Shown one piece after another: positions 24,825 through 35,827 of a stretch of DNA of 64,000 nt. This stretch comes from Lichenicoccus sp964247695 (GTDB lineage Bacteria; Pseudomonadota; Alphaproteobacteria; Acetobacterales; Acetobacteraceae), in assembly GCA_964247695.1 (NCBI GenBank), contig CAXTVI010000022.1, forward strand, positions 13,531-77,530. The letters are read 5' to 3'. The translations under genes were made by a program, and so were the position numbers. Numbering within the stretch: the stretch's first letter is position 1; every line of letters begins with the position of its first letter. A model generated the notes under the pieces. That model worked only from the letters and a program-made list of their open reading frames with translations, made no database searches and had not been told where the DNA came from.

Positions 24825-26033
24825 TCAGCGCTTGACGCTGGTGGCGATGTCCAGCCAGACCGCCAGCAGCAGGATCACGCCTTTCACGATCATCTGCCAG
24901 AACGTGTCCACGCTCAGCATCGACATGCCGTTATCGAGGCTCGCCATGATCAGCGCGCCGATCAGCGCCCCGAATACCGTGCCGGAACCACCGCGCAGCG
25001 AGGTGCCGCCGATCACGCATGAGGCGATCGCGTCAAGTTCCTGCAGGCTGCCGGCGGACGGCGAGCCGGCGGCGAGGCGCGCCGTGGTGGTGATGCCGGC
25101 CAGGGCCGCCATCAGGCCCATCAGGGCGAACACCAGCAGCTTGATGCGCTGCACGTTCACGCCCGACAGTCGCGTCGCCTCGAGATTGCCGCCGATGGCA
25201 TAGATGCGGCGGCCGAACACGGTGCGTCGCGCCATCAGGGTGAACACGCCGAGCAGCACCAGCAGCACCAGCACCGGCGTCGGCACGCCGCGATAGGAAT
25301 CCACCGCATAGACGAAGCCGCCGATCGCAGCCGCGGCGGCGAACAGCTTGAGGCCGTCGAGCCAGAGCGGCGGCACCTCGAGCTGGTGATGCTGGCGGCG
25401 GCCGCGCGCCTGCACCGAGACGAACACCAGCAGCGCCAGCACGCCTGCCGCCAGCACGTAGCCGATGATGTCCGGCAGGTAGCTCTGCCCGATCGCCACC
25501 AGCGGCGCGCTCGCCGGCGAGATGGTGACGCCGCCGGTGATGCCGAGCAGGATGCCGCGGAACACCAGCATGCCCGCCAGCGTGACGATGAAGGACGGGA
25601 TGCCCAGATAGGCCACCCAGAAGCCGTTGAACATGCCCGCCGCGATGCCGAGCAGCATCACCACCAGCAGGGTGACCGGCAGCGGCATGTGGTAGGTGAC
25701 GTCGAGGATGGCGGCGACGCCGCCGAGCAGGCCGAGCAGCGAGCCGATCGAGAGGTCGATCTCGCCCAGCACGATCACGAACACCATGCCCGAGGCGAGC
25801 ATGCCGGTGATCGACATCTGGCGCAGCAGGTTGGAGAAATTCCGCGCGGTCAGGAAGTCGCCGTCGGTGAGCTGCCAGAACAGCCCCCAGATCACCGCGA
25901 CCGCCAGCACCAGGGCGAGGATCTTGTAGCGCGAGAAGGCGCCCTTCACGTGGTCGAGCTTCAGCCCGAAGCCGGGATTGCGGACCGTGTTCGGGGCTGG
26001 AGCAGTCGTGGTGGCGAGGGCGGGCTTGTTCAT
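24825..26033 (-). CDS. xylH: D-xylose ABC transporter permease
   Basis: 402 residues, about ten transmembrane helices, of the CUT2 branched permease family. Characteristic blocks: MSITGMLASGMVFVIVLGEIDLSIGSL, GIPSFIVTLAGMLVFRG, FGRRIYAIGGNLEATRLSG, and IASCVIGGTSLRGGSGTVFGALIGA. The central insertion (about 205-255) between helices is usual for XylH. Third gene of xylFGH, 37 nt after xylG. Confidence 0.95.
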   Translation of the reverse strand: MNKPALATTTAPAPNTVRNPGFGLKLDHVKGAFSRYKILALVLAVAVIWGLFWQLTDGDFLTARNFSNLLRQMSITGMLASGMVFVIVLGEIDLSIGSLLGLLGGVAAILDVTYHMPLPVTLLVVMLLGIAAGMFNGFWVAYLGIPSFIVTLAGMLVFRGILLGITGGVTISPASAPLVAIGQSYLPDIIGYVLAAGVLALLVFVSVQARGRRQHHQLEVPPLWLDGLKLFAAAAAIGGFVYAVDSYRGVPTPVLVLLVLLGVFTLMARRTVFGRRIYAIGGNLEATRLSGVNVQRIKLLVFALMGLMAALAGITTTARLAAGSPSAGSLQELDAIASCVIGGTSLRGGSGTVFGALIGALIMASLDNGMSMLSVDTFWQMIVKGVILLLAVWLDIATSVKR

Positions 26034-26070
26034 GGTGTTGGCAGGGTCCCTCGGATCAAGACGGGGCAGA

Positions 26071-27612
26071 TCATTCGGCGGCGTGCTTGTGGGCAGGCAG
26101 GATCGCAGCCGACAGCACCTGCTCCTGCGTCAGCCCGTCATTGACGAAATTGCCACGCAGCTCGCCCTCGCCGATCACCAGCACACGGTCGCTGATGCCG
26201 AGCACCTCGGGCATCTCGGACGACACCATGATGACCGCGGTGCCGGTGCGGGCGAGCGCGAAGATGAGCTTGTAGATCTCGTACTTGGCGCCGACATCGA
26301 CGCCGCGGGTCGGCTCGTCGAGGATCAGAACCTTGGGCGCCGGCGCCAGCATCTTGGCAATCACCGCCTTCTGCTGGTTGCCACCGGACAGGTTGGAGAT
26401 CGGCAGGATGGGCGACGCGGTCTTGATGCGCATGCGGGCGATGTCGCGGCCGATCGCGTTCATCTCGGCCGCCTCGTCGATCAGCCCGCCGGGCGCGAAC
26501 GAGGTCAGCACCGCCATGGTCATGTTCTGGCCGACGCCCATCTGCGGCACGATGCCGTGCGCCTTGCGATCCTCGGGCACCATGCAGATGCCGGCGCGTA
26601 CCGCGTCGCTCGGAGCGCGCACGCGCAACTGCTTGCCCTCGAGCCAGACGGTGCCTTCGCTTGCACCACGCCAGGCGCCGAAGATGGCACTCACCAGCTC
26701 GGTGCGGCCGGCGCCGACCAGGCCCGCGATGCCGACGATCTCGCCGCGACGCACCGCGAACGAGATGTCGTCGACGCGCTTGCGCTGGCGGTTCTCGGGG
26801 TCCCAGCAGGTGAAGTTGCGGGCCTCGAACACCACCTCGCCGATCTCGTGCTCCTCGCGCGGGAACAGGTTGTTCATTTCGCGGCCGACCATCATGCGGA
26901 TGATGTCGGCCTGGGTGAGCTGCGCCATCGGCGCCGAGCCCACGAAGGCGCCGTCGCGTATCACGGTGACGCTGTCGGCGATCGCCTCGATCTCGTCGAG
27001 CTTGTGCGAGATATAGACGCACGCGGTGCCGCGCCGCTTGAGGTCGCGCACCAGGTCGAGCAGCACGTCGATCTCGCGCCGGGTCAGCGAGGAGGTGGGC
27101 TCGTCGAGGATCAGCAGGCGGGCGTTCTTGCTCAGCGCCTTGGCGATCTCGATGAGCTGCTGCTCGCCGCCGCCATAGTTCGATACCGGCTTGGCCGCAT
27201 TGATGTTCGGCATGCGCAGGTCGTTCAGCAACGCGGTTGAGCGCGCGATCATCGCGTTGAAATCGATCAGGCCGCTGCGCGTCTTCGGCTCGCGCCCGAG
27301 GAAGATGTTCTCGGCGACCGAGAGCTGCGGCACCAGCATCAGTTCCTGGTGGATGATGACGATGCCGGCATCCTCGGTCTCGCGCACGCCGCTGGCGCGC
27401 AGCTCGCGGCCGTCCCAGAGGATCTCGCCCTGCCAGGTGCCGTACGGATAGACCGCCGACAGCACCTTCATCATCGTCGACTTGCCGGCGCCGTTCTCGC
27501 CGCACAGCCCGACGCATTCGCCGGGCCTGACTGCGAGATCGATGCCGTTGAGCGCGCGGACCCCCGAGAACTCCTTGACGATGCCTCGCATCTCCAGAAG
27601 ATACTCGCTCAT
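26071..27612 (-). CDS. xylG: D-xylose ABC transporter ATP-binding protein
   Basis: 513 residues with two fused ABC domains. Domain 1 has Walker A GENGAGKST, a signature reading YGGGEQQ in place of LSGGQ, and ILDEPTSSLT. Domain 2 has a degenerate Walker A (GLVGAGRTE), as in all RbsA/XylG proteins, with LSGGNQQKAVIAK and ILDEPTRGVDVG. Energises pentose uptake with XylH and XylF. Lies between xylF and xylH. Confidence 0.96.
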   Translation of the reverse strand: MSEYLLEMRGIVKEFSGVRALNGIDLAVRPGECVGLCGENGAGKSTMMKVLSAVYPYGTWQGEILWDGRELRASGVRETEDAGIVIIHQELMLVPQLSVAENIFLGREPKTRSGLIDFNAMIARSTALLNDLRMPNINAAKPVSNYGGGEQQLIEIAKALSKNARLLILDEPTSSLTRREIDVLLDLVRDLKRRGTACVYISHKLDEIEAIADSVTVIRDGAFVGSAPMAQLTQADIIRMMVGREMNNLFPREEHEIGEVVFEARNFTCWDPENRQRKRVDDISFAVRRGEIVGIAGLVGAGRTELVSAIFGAWRGASEGTVWLEGKQLRVRAPSDAVRAGICMVPEDRKAHGIVPQMGVGQNMTMAVLTSFAPGGLIDEAAEMNAIGRDIARMRIKTASPILPISNLSGGNQQKAVIAKMLAPAPKVLILDEPTRGVDVGAKYEIYKLIFALARTGTAVIMVSSEMPEVLGISDRVLVIGEGELRGNFVNDGLTQEQVLSAAILPAHKHAAE

Positions 27613-27659
27613 CCGCGCGCCCTCGCCAATCCGGCTGCGAGACGCAGCCCAGCAGTTGA

Positions 27660-28700
27660 TTACTGACCGATCTGCGCCTGCGTGTAGAAGCCGTCCTTGA
27701 CCAGCAGGTCAACGTTCGACTTGGTCACCAGGATCGGCGTCAGCAGGATGGTCGGCACATCCTTCTTGCCATTATTGATCGTCGAGTTGTAGGACGGCTT
27801 CTCGCCCTTCGCGAGCTCGACAGCAACCTTCGCCGCGGTGGAGGCGATCAGCTTCAGCGGCTTGTAGACGTCGCTGCTCTGGGTGCCCGCCACCACGCGC
27901 TTGATCGCCGAGAGATCCGCATCCTGCCCGGACACGCCGACCTTGCCGGCCATGCCCTGTGCGTTCAGCGCCTGGATCGCGCCGCCGGCGACCGCGTCGT
28001 TCGAGGCGACGATGCCCTGGATGTTGTTCTTGTTGGCGGTAAGCGCGTTCTCGGTGATCGACAGCGCCTCGGTCGCCGACCATTCCGGGACCCACTGCGA
28101 GCCGACGATCTTGATCTCGCCCTTGTCGACGAGCGGCTGCAGCACCTTCATCTGGCCTTCGCGCAGCAGCTTGGCATTGTTGTCGGTGGGCGCGCCGCCA
28201 AGCAGGTAGTAGTTGCCCTTCGGCACGGTATCGACCACGCCCTGCGCCTGCATCTCGCCGACGCGCACGTTGTCGAACGAGATATAGGCATCGATATCGG
28301 CGTCGAGGATCAGGCGGTCGTAGGAGATCACCTTGATGCCGGCCTGCTTGGCCTCGTTCACGATGTTGCCGAGCACCTTGCCGTTGAACGGCACGATGAC
28401 GATCACGTCCATGCCGCGCGAGATCAGGTTCTCGATCTGCGAGATCTGGCGCTGCTCGGAACCGTCGGCGGACGTCACATAGACCTTGGCGCCCATGCCC
28501 TTGGCCGCGGCGGTGAAATAGTCGCGGTCACGCGACCAGCGCTCGATGCGCAGGTCGTCGATGGAGAAGCCGATCTTGGGGTGCGCGGGGCTGGCCGCCG
28601 CCGGCGCCGACAGCAGGGCCGGCGCGGAGGTGCCGGCGAGCAGGGTGGCGAAAGTGGCGGCGACCGCGCGGCGACGGGTCAGCATTGGCAAGAGACGCAA
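27660..28700 (-). CDS. xylF: D-xylose-binding periplasmic protein
   Basis: 346 residues. The TTG at 28700 is chosen as start because AGGAGG (28706-28711) lies exactly 5 nt ahead; an ATG at 28685 is five codons in. The signal peptide has a twin-arginine-like stretch (LTRRRAVAATFATLLAG) and ends at PAAA. The mature protein is a class I sugar-binding protein: KIGFSIDDLRIERWSRDRDYF, QISQIENLISRGMDVIVIVPFNG, KVISYDRLILDADIDAYISFDN, SNDAVAGGAIQAL. These match XylF closely. First gene of the xylFGH operon, divergent from the LacI-type regulator. Confidence 0.95.
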   Translation of the reverse strand: MRLLPMLTRRRAVAATFATLLAGTSAPALLSAPAAASPAHPKIGFSIDDLRIERWSRDRDYFTAAAKGMGAKVYVTSADGSEQRQISQIENLISRGMDVIVIVPFNGKVLGNIVNEAKQAGIKVISYDRLILDADIDAYISFDNVRVGEMQAQGVVDTVPKGNYYLLGGAPTDNNAKLLREGQMKVLQPLVDKGEIKIVGSQWVPEWSATEALSITENALTANKNNIQGIVASNDAVAGGAIQALNAQGMAGKVGVSGQDADLSAIKRVVAGTQSSDVYKPLKLIASTAAKVAVELAKGEKPSYNSTINNGKKDVPTILLTPILVTKSNVDLLVKDGFYTQAQIGQ

Positions 28701-28980
28701 GGGATCCTCCTGTGGACGGCGTGGCTGCGAGGACGCCCGTACGGGTCGCTCTTCTGTCGCATCCGGTGGCACTGCCTAACAGCATGAGGCACGTGCAGCA
28801 ACAGCGTTTCGAGGGTGGTGCCGGGGTTTTATTCCGCCTGTGCTTCGAAGGCAATATTTTGCAGTGCAGCAATACTGCGGGTTAGCAGGGCTGTTGAAAT
28901 AACGGGCACGATGTTGAAACTGACTATCGTACATCAGTCACGTCGCTATGCTGGTGCCGCAGCTTGTCATGTAAAGGCCA
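28701..28980. promoter_or_regulatory. Divergent control region of the xylose locus
   Basis: 280 bases between xylF and the LacI-type regulator, with a clearly AT-richer centre (about 28830-28930) than the surrounding genes. Promoters for both directions must lie here. Two direct copies of TGTTGAAA lie exactly 20 bp apart (28892-28899 and 28912-28919), and an imperfect dyad GCAGT-N8-ACTGC lies at 28861-28878. No coding frame. Confidence 0.65.
28892..28919. promoter_or_regulatory. Direct repeats TGTTGAAA, candidate regulator binding sites
   Basis: Two identical octamers 20 bp apart start to start, two helical turns, in the xylF/regulator intergenic region 60-90 nt before the regulator ATG. This spacing would place bound proteins on the same DNA face. 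Confidence 0.4.
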
Positions 28981-30030
28981 ATGAAGCGGATCACCGTGCA
29001 TGATGTGGCGGAGCAGGCGGGCGTATCGCTCGCCACCGTGGATCGCGTGCTCAACGGCCGGCGCGGCGTCAGCCAGGCCATGAGCCAGCGGGTGCGCTCC
29101 ACCATCGACCGGCTTGGCTTCACCCGCGATCACTATGCCGCCAGCCTCGCGACCAGCCGGCGCCATCGCTTCGTGTTCGTGCTGCCGCAGCCCGACGGCA
29201 ACAGCTTCATGCATGCGCTGCACGACATGGTGCTCACGCAGGGCAAGCTGCTGCTGGCGCGGCGCATCCAGGTCGGCGTCGTCACCTATCCGGCGTTCCA
29301 GTCCGACGCCCTCGCCCGCATCCTCGACATTATCGATGCGCAGCAGGCCGATGGCGTGGCGGTGGTGGCGGTGGATGCGCCGCGCGTGCGCGCCGCCCTC
29401 GAGGCGCTGCAGGCGCGGGGCGTCGCGGTGATCACCCTGGTCTCGGATGTCGCGACTCCCGGTGCAAGCTCGCGGGCCACACCGGGGCGGCTGCACTGCA
29501 TCGCGATCGACAATGTCGCCGCCGGCCGCGTCGCGGGCTCCCTGGTCGGGCGCTTCAATGCGCGGCGCGCGGGCTGCGTCGCCGCCATCGCCGGCAAGCT
29601 CACGCTGCGCGACCACAGCGAGCGCCAGCTCGGCTTCTCCCAGGTCATCGGCCAGGAGCATACGCAGCTCGCTTTGCTGCCGCCGTCCGAGGGACTCGAT
29701 GACGGTCCCGCGACCGCCGCCATCGTCCGCGACCTGCTGCGCGCGCATGCCGACCTCGTCGGGCTGTATTCGATCGGTGCCGGCAACCGCGGCATCATCG
29801 AGGCGCTCGAGCAGTCCGGGCGCCAGCACGACATCGTCGTGGTCGGGCACGAACTCACGCCCCACACGCGCGCTGCCCTGCTGCGCGGCGCCTTCGATGC
29901 GGTGCTGCACCAGTCCGTCGCCGACGAGGTCGCCGTCGCGGTCGAGGCGCTGCGGGCCGCCGCCGACGGCGATACCGGCCACGTGCCGGCGCCGATCCGG
30001 ATCGACATCTTCATGCGCGACAACGTCTGA
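28981..30030 (+). CDS. LacI-family regulator of the xylose locus
   Basis: 349 residues. The N-terminal LacI helix-turn-helix with hinge reads MKRITVHDVAEQAGVSLATV followed by DRVLNGRRGVS. Most relatives have TVSRVLN, so the TVDRVLN recognition helix is slightly unusual, but it recurs in LacI members that sit in pentose loci. A periplasmic-binding-like effector domain follows (about 62-340: DAQQADGVAVVAVD, IDNVAAGRVAGSLVGRF, GLYSIGAGNRGIIEAL). It lies between divergent xylFGH and co-directional xylBA, so it probably represses both and is relieved by xylose. Confidence 0.9.
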   Translation: MKRITVHDVAEQAGVSLATVDRVLNGRRGVSQAMSQRVRSTIDRLGFTRDHYAASLATSRRHRFVFVLPQPDGNSFMHALHDMVLTQGKLLLARRIQVGVVTYPAFQSDALARILDIIDAQQADGVAVVAVDAPRVRAALEALQARGVAVITLVSDVATPGASSRATPGRLHCIAIDNVAAGRVAGSLVGRFNARRAGCVAAIAGKLTLRDHSERQLGFSQVIGQEHTQLALLPPSEGLDDGPATAAIVRDLLRAHADLVGLYSIGAGNRGIIEALEQSGRQHDIVVVGHELTPHTRAALLRGAFDAVLHQSVADEVAVAVEALRAAADGDTGHVPAPIRIDIFMRDNV

Positions 30031-30042
30031 ACGGGGATCACC

Positions 30043-31500
30043 ATGTTCATCGGAATCGACATCGGCACCTCCTCGGTCAAGGCGGTGCTCATCGACGAGC
30101 GGCAGGCGGTGCTGGCCACCGCCAGCGAGGCGCTCACCGTCAGCCGTCCGCGTCCGGGCCATTCGGAGCAGGATCCGCAGTCCTGGTGGGAGGCGACCCT
30201 TGCCGTGCTCGCGGCACTGGCGGCCGCGCAACCGGAGGCGATGCGCCATGTCGCCGGCATCGGCCTGTCCGGGCAGCAGCACGGGGCGGTTCTGCTCGAC
30301 GCGGAGCATGCGGTGCTGCGTCCGGCGATCCTGTGGAACGATACCCGCAGCGAGGCGGAATGCGCGGCGCTGGAAGCCGAATGTCCCGAGCTGCGCGCGA
30401 TCTTCGGCAACATCATGATGCCGGGCTTCACCGCGCCGAAGCTGCGCTGGGTGGAGACGCACGAGCCGGAGATCTTCGCGCGCACCCGCCTCGTGCTGCT
30501 GCCCAAGGACTACGTCCGCCTGCTGCTCACCGGCGAGGCGGTGTCGGACATGTCGGACGCCGCCGGCACCGGCTGGCTCGACGTGGCGGCGCGCGACTGG
30601 TCGGACGCGGTGCTGGCGGTGACGCATCTCGACCGCTCGCACATGCCGCGCCTGGTGGAGGGGAGTGCCATCTCCGGCCTGCTGCGACCCGCACTCGCCG
30701 ACCGGTTCGGCATCGCGGGACCGGTGGTGGTGGCCGGCGGCGGCGGCGACAACGCGGCCTCCGCCTGCGGCATCGGCGCGGTGCGGCCGGGCAGCGCCTT
30801 CGTCTCGCTGGGGACCTCGGGCGTGCTGTTCGCCAGCACCGACCGGTTCGCGCCGAACACCGCGTCCGCCGTGCACGCCTTCTGTCATGCGGTGCCCGAC
30901 ACGTGGCACCAGATGGGGGTGATCCTGTCGGCCACCGACAGCATCGAATGGCTGGCGCGACTGTTCCGGAGCGACGCCGCCAGCCTGACCGCCGAGCTCG
31001 GCGCACGGGTGGCAGCCCCCTCGCGCGCGCTGTTCGCACCGTATCTCGCCGGCGAGCGCACGCCGCACAACATGGCCGGCCTGCGCGGCGGGTTCGCGGG
31101 CCTCGGCCAGGAAGCGGACCGGGCCACGCTGACGCAGGCGGTGCTGGAAGGCGTCGCCTTTGCCTTCCGCGACTGCCAGGAGGCGCTGATCGATGCCGGC
31201 ACCGGCTTCGACCGCGCCTGGGCGGTCGGCGGCGGCGCACGCTCGCCGGTCTGGCTGTCGATCATCGCGAGCGTGCTGCGCCGGCCGCTCGACCTGCCGG
31301 CGGGGGCCGAGAGTGGCGGCGCGTTCGGCGCGGCGCGACTCGCCCTGTGCGCGGCGCGCCATGCGGATCCGCTCGAGATCTGCACGCCGCCCGACATCGC
31401 CGGGACCATCGAGCCGGACCCGGCCCTCGCCGACGCCTATGATCGCGCCTACGACCGCTATCGCATCCTGGCAGGCAGCCTCAAGCAACTCGCACCCTGA
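30043..31500 (+). CDS. xylB: Xylulokinase
   Basis: 485-residue FGGY-family sugar kinase, phosphorylating D-xylulose to xylulose 5-phosphate. Seen: FIGIDIGTSSVKAVLID, the substrate-contact SGQQHGAVLLD, PAILWNDTRSEAEC, KLRWVETHEPEIF, the catalytic aspartate in AGGGGDNAASACGIG, and the ATP-site VGGGARSPVWLSIIASVL. Lies 12 nt after the regulator and 17 nt before xylA. Confidence 0.96.
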   Translation: MFIGIDIGTSSVKAVLIDERQAVLATASEALTVSRPRPGHSEQDPQSWWEATLAVLAALAAAQPEAMRHVAGIGLSGQQHGAVLLDAEHAVLRPAILWNDTRSEAECAALEAECPELRAIFGNIMMPGFTAPKLRWVETHEPEIFARTRLVLLPKDYVRLLLTGEAVSDMSDAAGTGWLDVAARDWSDAVLAVTHLDRSHMPRLVEGSAISGLLRPALADRFGIAGPVVVAGGGGDNAASACGIGAVRPGSAFVSLGTSGVLFASTDRFAPNTASAVHAFCHAVPDTWHQMGVILSATDSIEWLARLFRSDAASLTAELGARVAAPSRALFAPYLAGERTPHNMAGLRGGFAGLGQEADRATLTQAVLEGVAFAFRDCQEALIDAGTGFDRAWAVGGGARSPVWLSIIASVLRRPLDLPAGAESGGAFGAARLALCAARHADPLEICTPPDIAGTIEPDPALADAYDRAYDRYRILAGSLKQLAP

Positions 31501-31517
31501 AACGGAATGGTGATCCC

Positions 31518-32815
<1,298 letters not shown>

Positions 32816-32825
<10 letters not shown>

Positions 32826-34621
32826 GGCGTGGCTGTAGCCGGGGGCGCCAGCAGCACGACGGCATCCCCGGCCTGCGGCCTGAAGCCGGACACGTCCTCG
32901 GCTGACCGCATGACGATGCTGGTGCCCTCGCGCACCAGCGCGACCTCGAGCGCCTGCGGGTCGATCGCCGGCTCGACCCCCTCGGGCGGCATGGTCGCCA
33001 CCGAGTAGCGCCAACCGCGCACGTGCAGCTCCTCGAGGAACTCCACCGTCCAGGCCGGCTCGCCCAGCAACTTGCCGCGGGCGTCGCGGCTCAGCCCGCG
33101 ATAGCGGTCGATGCCGCCGGGCCCCGGGCTGGGCTGGAACACCCGCTCGCGGCCGAGCTCCGGCGCCAGCCTCGCGCAGAGCAGGCCATTATAGATCGCA
33201 TCCGGGGTCGCCGCGATCAGGTAGTCGACCGGGCTGTCCTCGAAGCGCTCGGCGCCATGCTGCGACAGGATCTCGGCCTGCAGCACCGGGATCGAGGCCG
33301 CCCGCGCGGCGTCCAGCGCGCCCGGGAAGGTGTCGACCAGCATGACCCGGGCGCCGGCCTGCTGCAGCGCAGCGGCGAGGTCGGTGGACCAGGCCGAGGC
33401 GCCGACGATGGCGATGCCAGGCTCGTCCGACAGCGTAAGCTTCAGCCGGCGGGCGAGCGGGCGCAGCGAGAAACCGTGCAGCACCATCGTCGCCGCGATC
33501 ACCGCGAACACCGACGGCGTCACCAGGGCTGCACTCGGATAGCCGGCCTGCTGCAGGCGCAGGCCGGCGACGCCCGCGACCGCAGCGGCGACGATGCCGC
33601 GTGGCGCGATCCAGGCGGCAAGCAGGCGCTCGGCCCCGGTCAGGTTCGAGCGCAGGGTGGAGATCACGATCGCCGCAGGACGCACCACGAACAGCACCGA
33701 CAGGGTCAGCCCCAGGATCGGCCAGGACAGTCGGCCGAGCACGGCGCGCTGCAGGTCGGCCGTCAGGGTGATGAACAGGGCGGAGACCACCAGGACGACG
33801 AGGCTCTCCTTGAACCGGCGCAGGTCGGCCAGCCCGGGCACGCCGAGATTGGCGAGCGCCATGCCCAGCGCGGTCGCCGCCATCAGCCCGGCGCCGTCCA
33901 TGATCTGGTTGCCGAGCACGAACACCGACAGGGCGAGTGCGAGCAGCACCGGCGTCTTGAGGATCTCGGGCATCAGGTCGCGCAGGAACAGGGCACGCAC
34001 CAGCAGTGCGGGCAGCACGCCCAGCAGGGCGGAGGCGCCGATGCTGAGCAGCAGCCGGCCGGCGATGACACCGAACTGCGTCGCGTGCGCGCCCCCGCTG
34101 ACCAGCAGGATCTGCAGCACCAGGGTGGCGAGGATGGCGCCGACCGGGTCGTTGAGGATCGCCTCCCAGCGCAGGAACGAGGCGGTCCGCTGCTGCAACC
34201 TGGTATGGCGCAGCAGGGGCAGCACCACGGTAGGTCCGGTGACCACGGTGATCGCCCCGAACAGCAGCGCCGGCCCCCAGCCGAGGCGGCCGAAGAAATG
34301 CGCCGCCAGCGTGCCCAGGCACCAGTTGATCGGCAGGGCCAGCGCCGTCAGCCGCAACACCCCCTCGCCGGCTGCGCGCAATTCGCGGAAGTCCAGCGCC
34401 AGGCCGCCCTCAAAGACGATGATCGCCACCGCGAGCGACACCATCGGCTGCAGGTAGCCGCCGAGCGAGGCGGATGGATGCAGCAGCCCGAGCCCTGGGC
34501 CGACCGCGAGGCCGAGCGCGAACAGCAGCACGATGGCGGGCAGGCGGTACCGCCAGGCGATCCATTGCGCGACCACACCGCCGAGGACGATGCACAGCAC
34601 ACTCGTAGCCACGCCGCTCAT
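32816..34621 (-). CDS. CPA1 Na+(K+)/H+ antiporter with C-terminal TrkA-like regulatory domains
   Basis: 601 residues. About twelve transmembrane helices (residues 1-390) form a cation/proton exchanger with the ion-site ND pair in EAILNDPVGAI and the WIAPRGIVAAAVAG motif of CPA1 proteins. The soluble C-terminus begins with a Rossmann-like TrkA-N segment (GIAIVGASAWSTDLAAALQQ) and finishes with a TrkA-C-like segment (about 555-595, EVALVREGTSIVMR). This suggests gating by a nucleotide or other cytoplasmic ligand. The gene overlaps the end of xylA by 10 nt in convergent orientation. Which cation is moved is not determinable. Confidence 0.88.
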
Positions 34622-34836
34622 TGCGATCCCCGACTAGAACCCTCCCGGACCGTTCAGTGCAGGGGCATCACGTTCAAGTGTTTCCGGGTTCTGAAGTTTC
34701 CTCCACTTTTCGCGCATCCACTGGGGGCCGGGGGAAGTTGATGATGTGGTCGGCGGCGACGCTGCCTCCCGTAATTCCGACTTCCGAACCTGGGGCCGCG
34801 CCCCGGGGCGCGTTTCAATGGGACAGGACAGTTCAA

Positions 34837-35739
34837 ATGATTGATCTGAACACGGCTGCTGGCGAGTGGGGTGCCATTGGCCGCCGCAAGTTGATGAAGC
34901 GGGCAGGCGTAGGCGCCGCCGCTATCGGCGCGATGAGCACGGTCGGCGTCGCGGCGACCACCAGCCCGGCTTCCGCCGCAACCTATACCGATGCGGACAT
35001 CCTCAATTTTGCACTTAATCTCGAATATCTAGAAGCGGAATACTATCTGCGCGCAGTGACCGGCTCCGGCCTCAGCGCAGCACTGGTCGGCGCCACCGGT
35101 GGCGTGACCGCGCCGGCGACGACGCTGGTGCCGTTCCAGATCCCGGCCCTCGCCTACTATGCCCAGCGCATCGCCAATGACGAGCTGGCGCATGTCATGT
35201 TCCTGCGCACCGCCCTCGGCAGCGCCGCCGTCGCCGAGCCTGCGATCGATTTCGTCAACAGCTTCACCACGCTCGCGGTCGCGGCCGGCCTGATCACCGC
35301 GGGCCAGACCTTCAACCCGTTCGAGAGCGAAGTGAACTTCCTGCTCGGCGCCTACATCTTCGAGGATGTCGGGGTGACGGCCTATGCCGGTGCCGCGAAC
35401 CTGCTGACCGTGCCGGACAACCTGTCCTACGCAGCCAGCGTGCTGGCGGTCGAGGCCTACCATGCCGGCGCGATCCGCGGCTATCTCTCGACCATCGGCG
35501 CCGGAGTCGCAACCAACGCGATCTCCGCCCTGCGGGCCACGCTCTCCGGCGTCGCCGACGACAACGGCACGCAGTCGGCAACCAATCCGTATCAGTTCAA
35601 CAATGTCGACTATAACGGCCAGGTCTTCCGCCGCACCCCGCAGCAGGTCCTGAACATCGTCTATGGCGGTGTCTCGCCGACGGCCGGGCTGTTCTTCCCG
35701 AACGGCGTCAACGGCATGTTCACGAGCTCGGCAACCTGA
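34837..35739 (+). CDS. Tat-exported ferritin-like domain protein 1
   Basis: 300 residues. The start at 34837 gives a twin-arginine signal (GRRKLMKRAGVGAAAIGAM) with cleavage near SPASAAT. The rest is a four-helix Ferritin_2 domain, related to desiccation-associated proteins. Candidate diiron ligands: Glu63/Glu66 (NLEYLEAEYY), Glu116 and His119 (NDELAHV), Glu176, Glu206 and His209 (VEAYHAGAIRG). It probably folds and binds metal in the cytoplasm before Tat export. The C-terminal third repeats in the next gene (VDYNGQ, RRTPQQVL, FFPNGVNG). Role unknown; oxidative or desiccation stress is a family-level guess. Confidence 0.9.
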   Translation: MIDLNTAAGEWGAIGRRKLMKRAGVGAAAIGAMSTVGVAATTSPASAATYTDADILNFALNLEYLEAEYYLRAVTGSGLSAALVGATGGVTAPATTLVPFQIPALAYYAQRIANDELAHVMFLRTALGSAAVAEPAIDFVNSFTTLAVAAGLITAGQTFNPFESEVNFLLGAYIFEDVGVTAYAGAANLLTVPDNLSYAASVLAVEAYHAGAIRGYLSTIGAGVATNAISALRATLSGVADDNGTQSATNPYQFNNVDYNGQVFRRTPQQVLNIVYGGVSPTAGLFFPNGVNGMFTSSAT

Positions 35740-35793
35740 TTCATCCGAAGGCGCTCGGGTGACAAAATCTGGCGTCGGACAAGACACTTATAT

Positions 35794-35812
35794 CGAGCCG
35801 GGGTCCGGCTCG
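35794..35812 (+). promoter_or_regulatory. 8-bp hairpin between the two ferritin-like genes
   Basis: cgagccgg / ccggctcg with a 3-nt loop (35802-35804), perfectly paired and placed 2 nt before the GGAG ribosome-binding site of the second gene. No U-run follows. It could lower translation of gene 2, or stabilise the upstream message. Confidence 0.5.
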
Positions 35813-35827
35813 TTGGAGACTTCCATC

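Noticed and set aside
28861..28878. Dyad GCAGT-N8-ACTGC as the LacI-type operator
   Set aside because: Only five-base arms and the wrong spacing for a typical LacI operator; kept as a remark in the regulatory region only.
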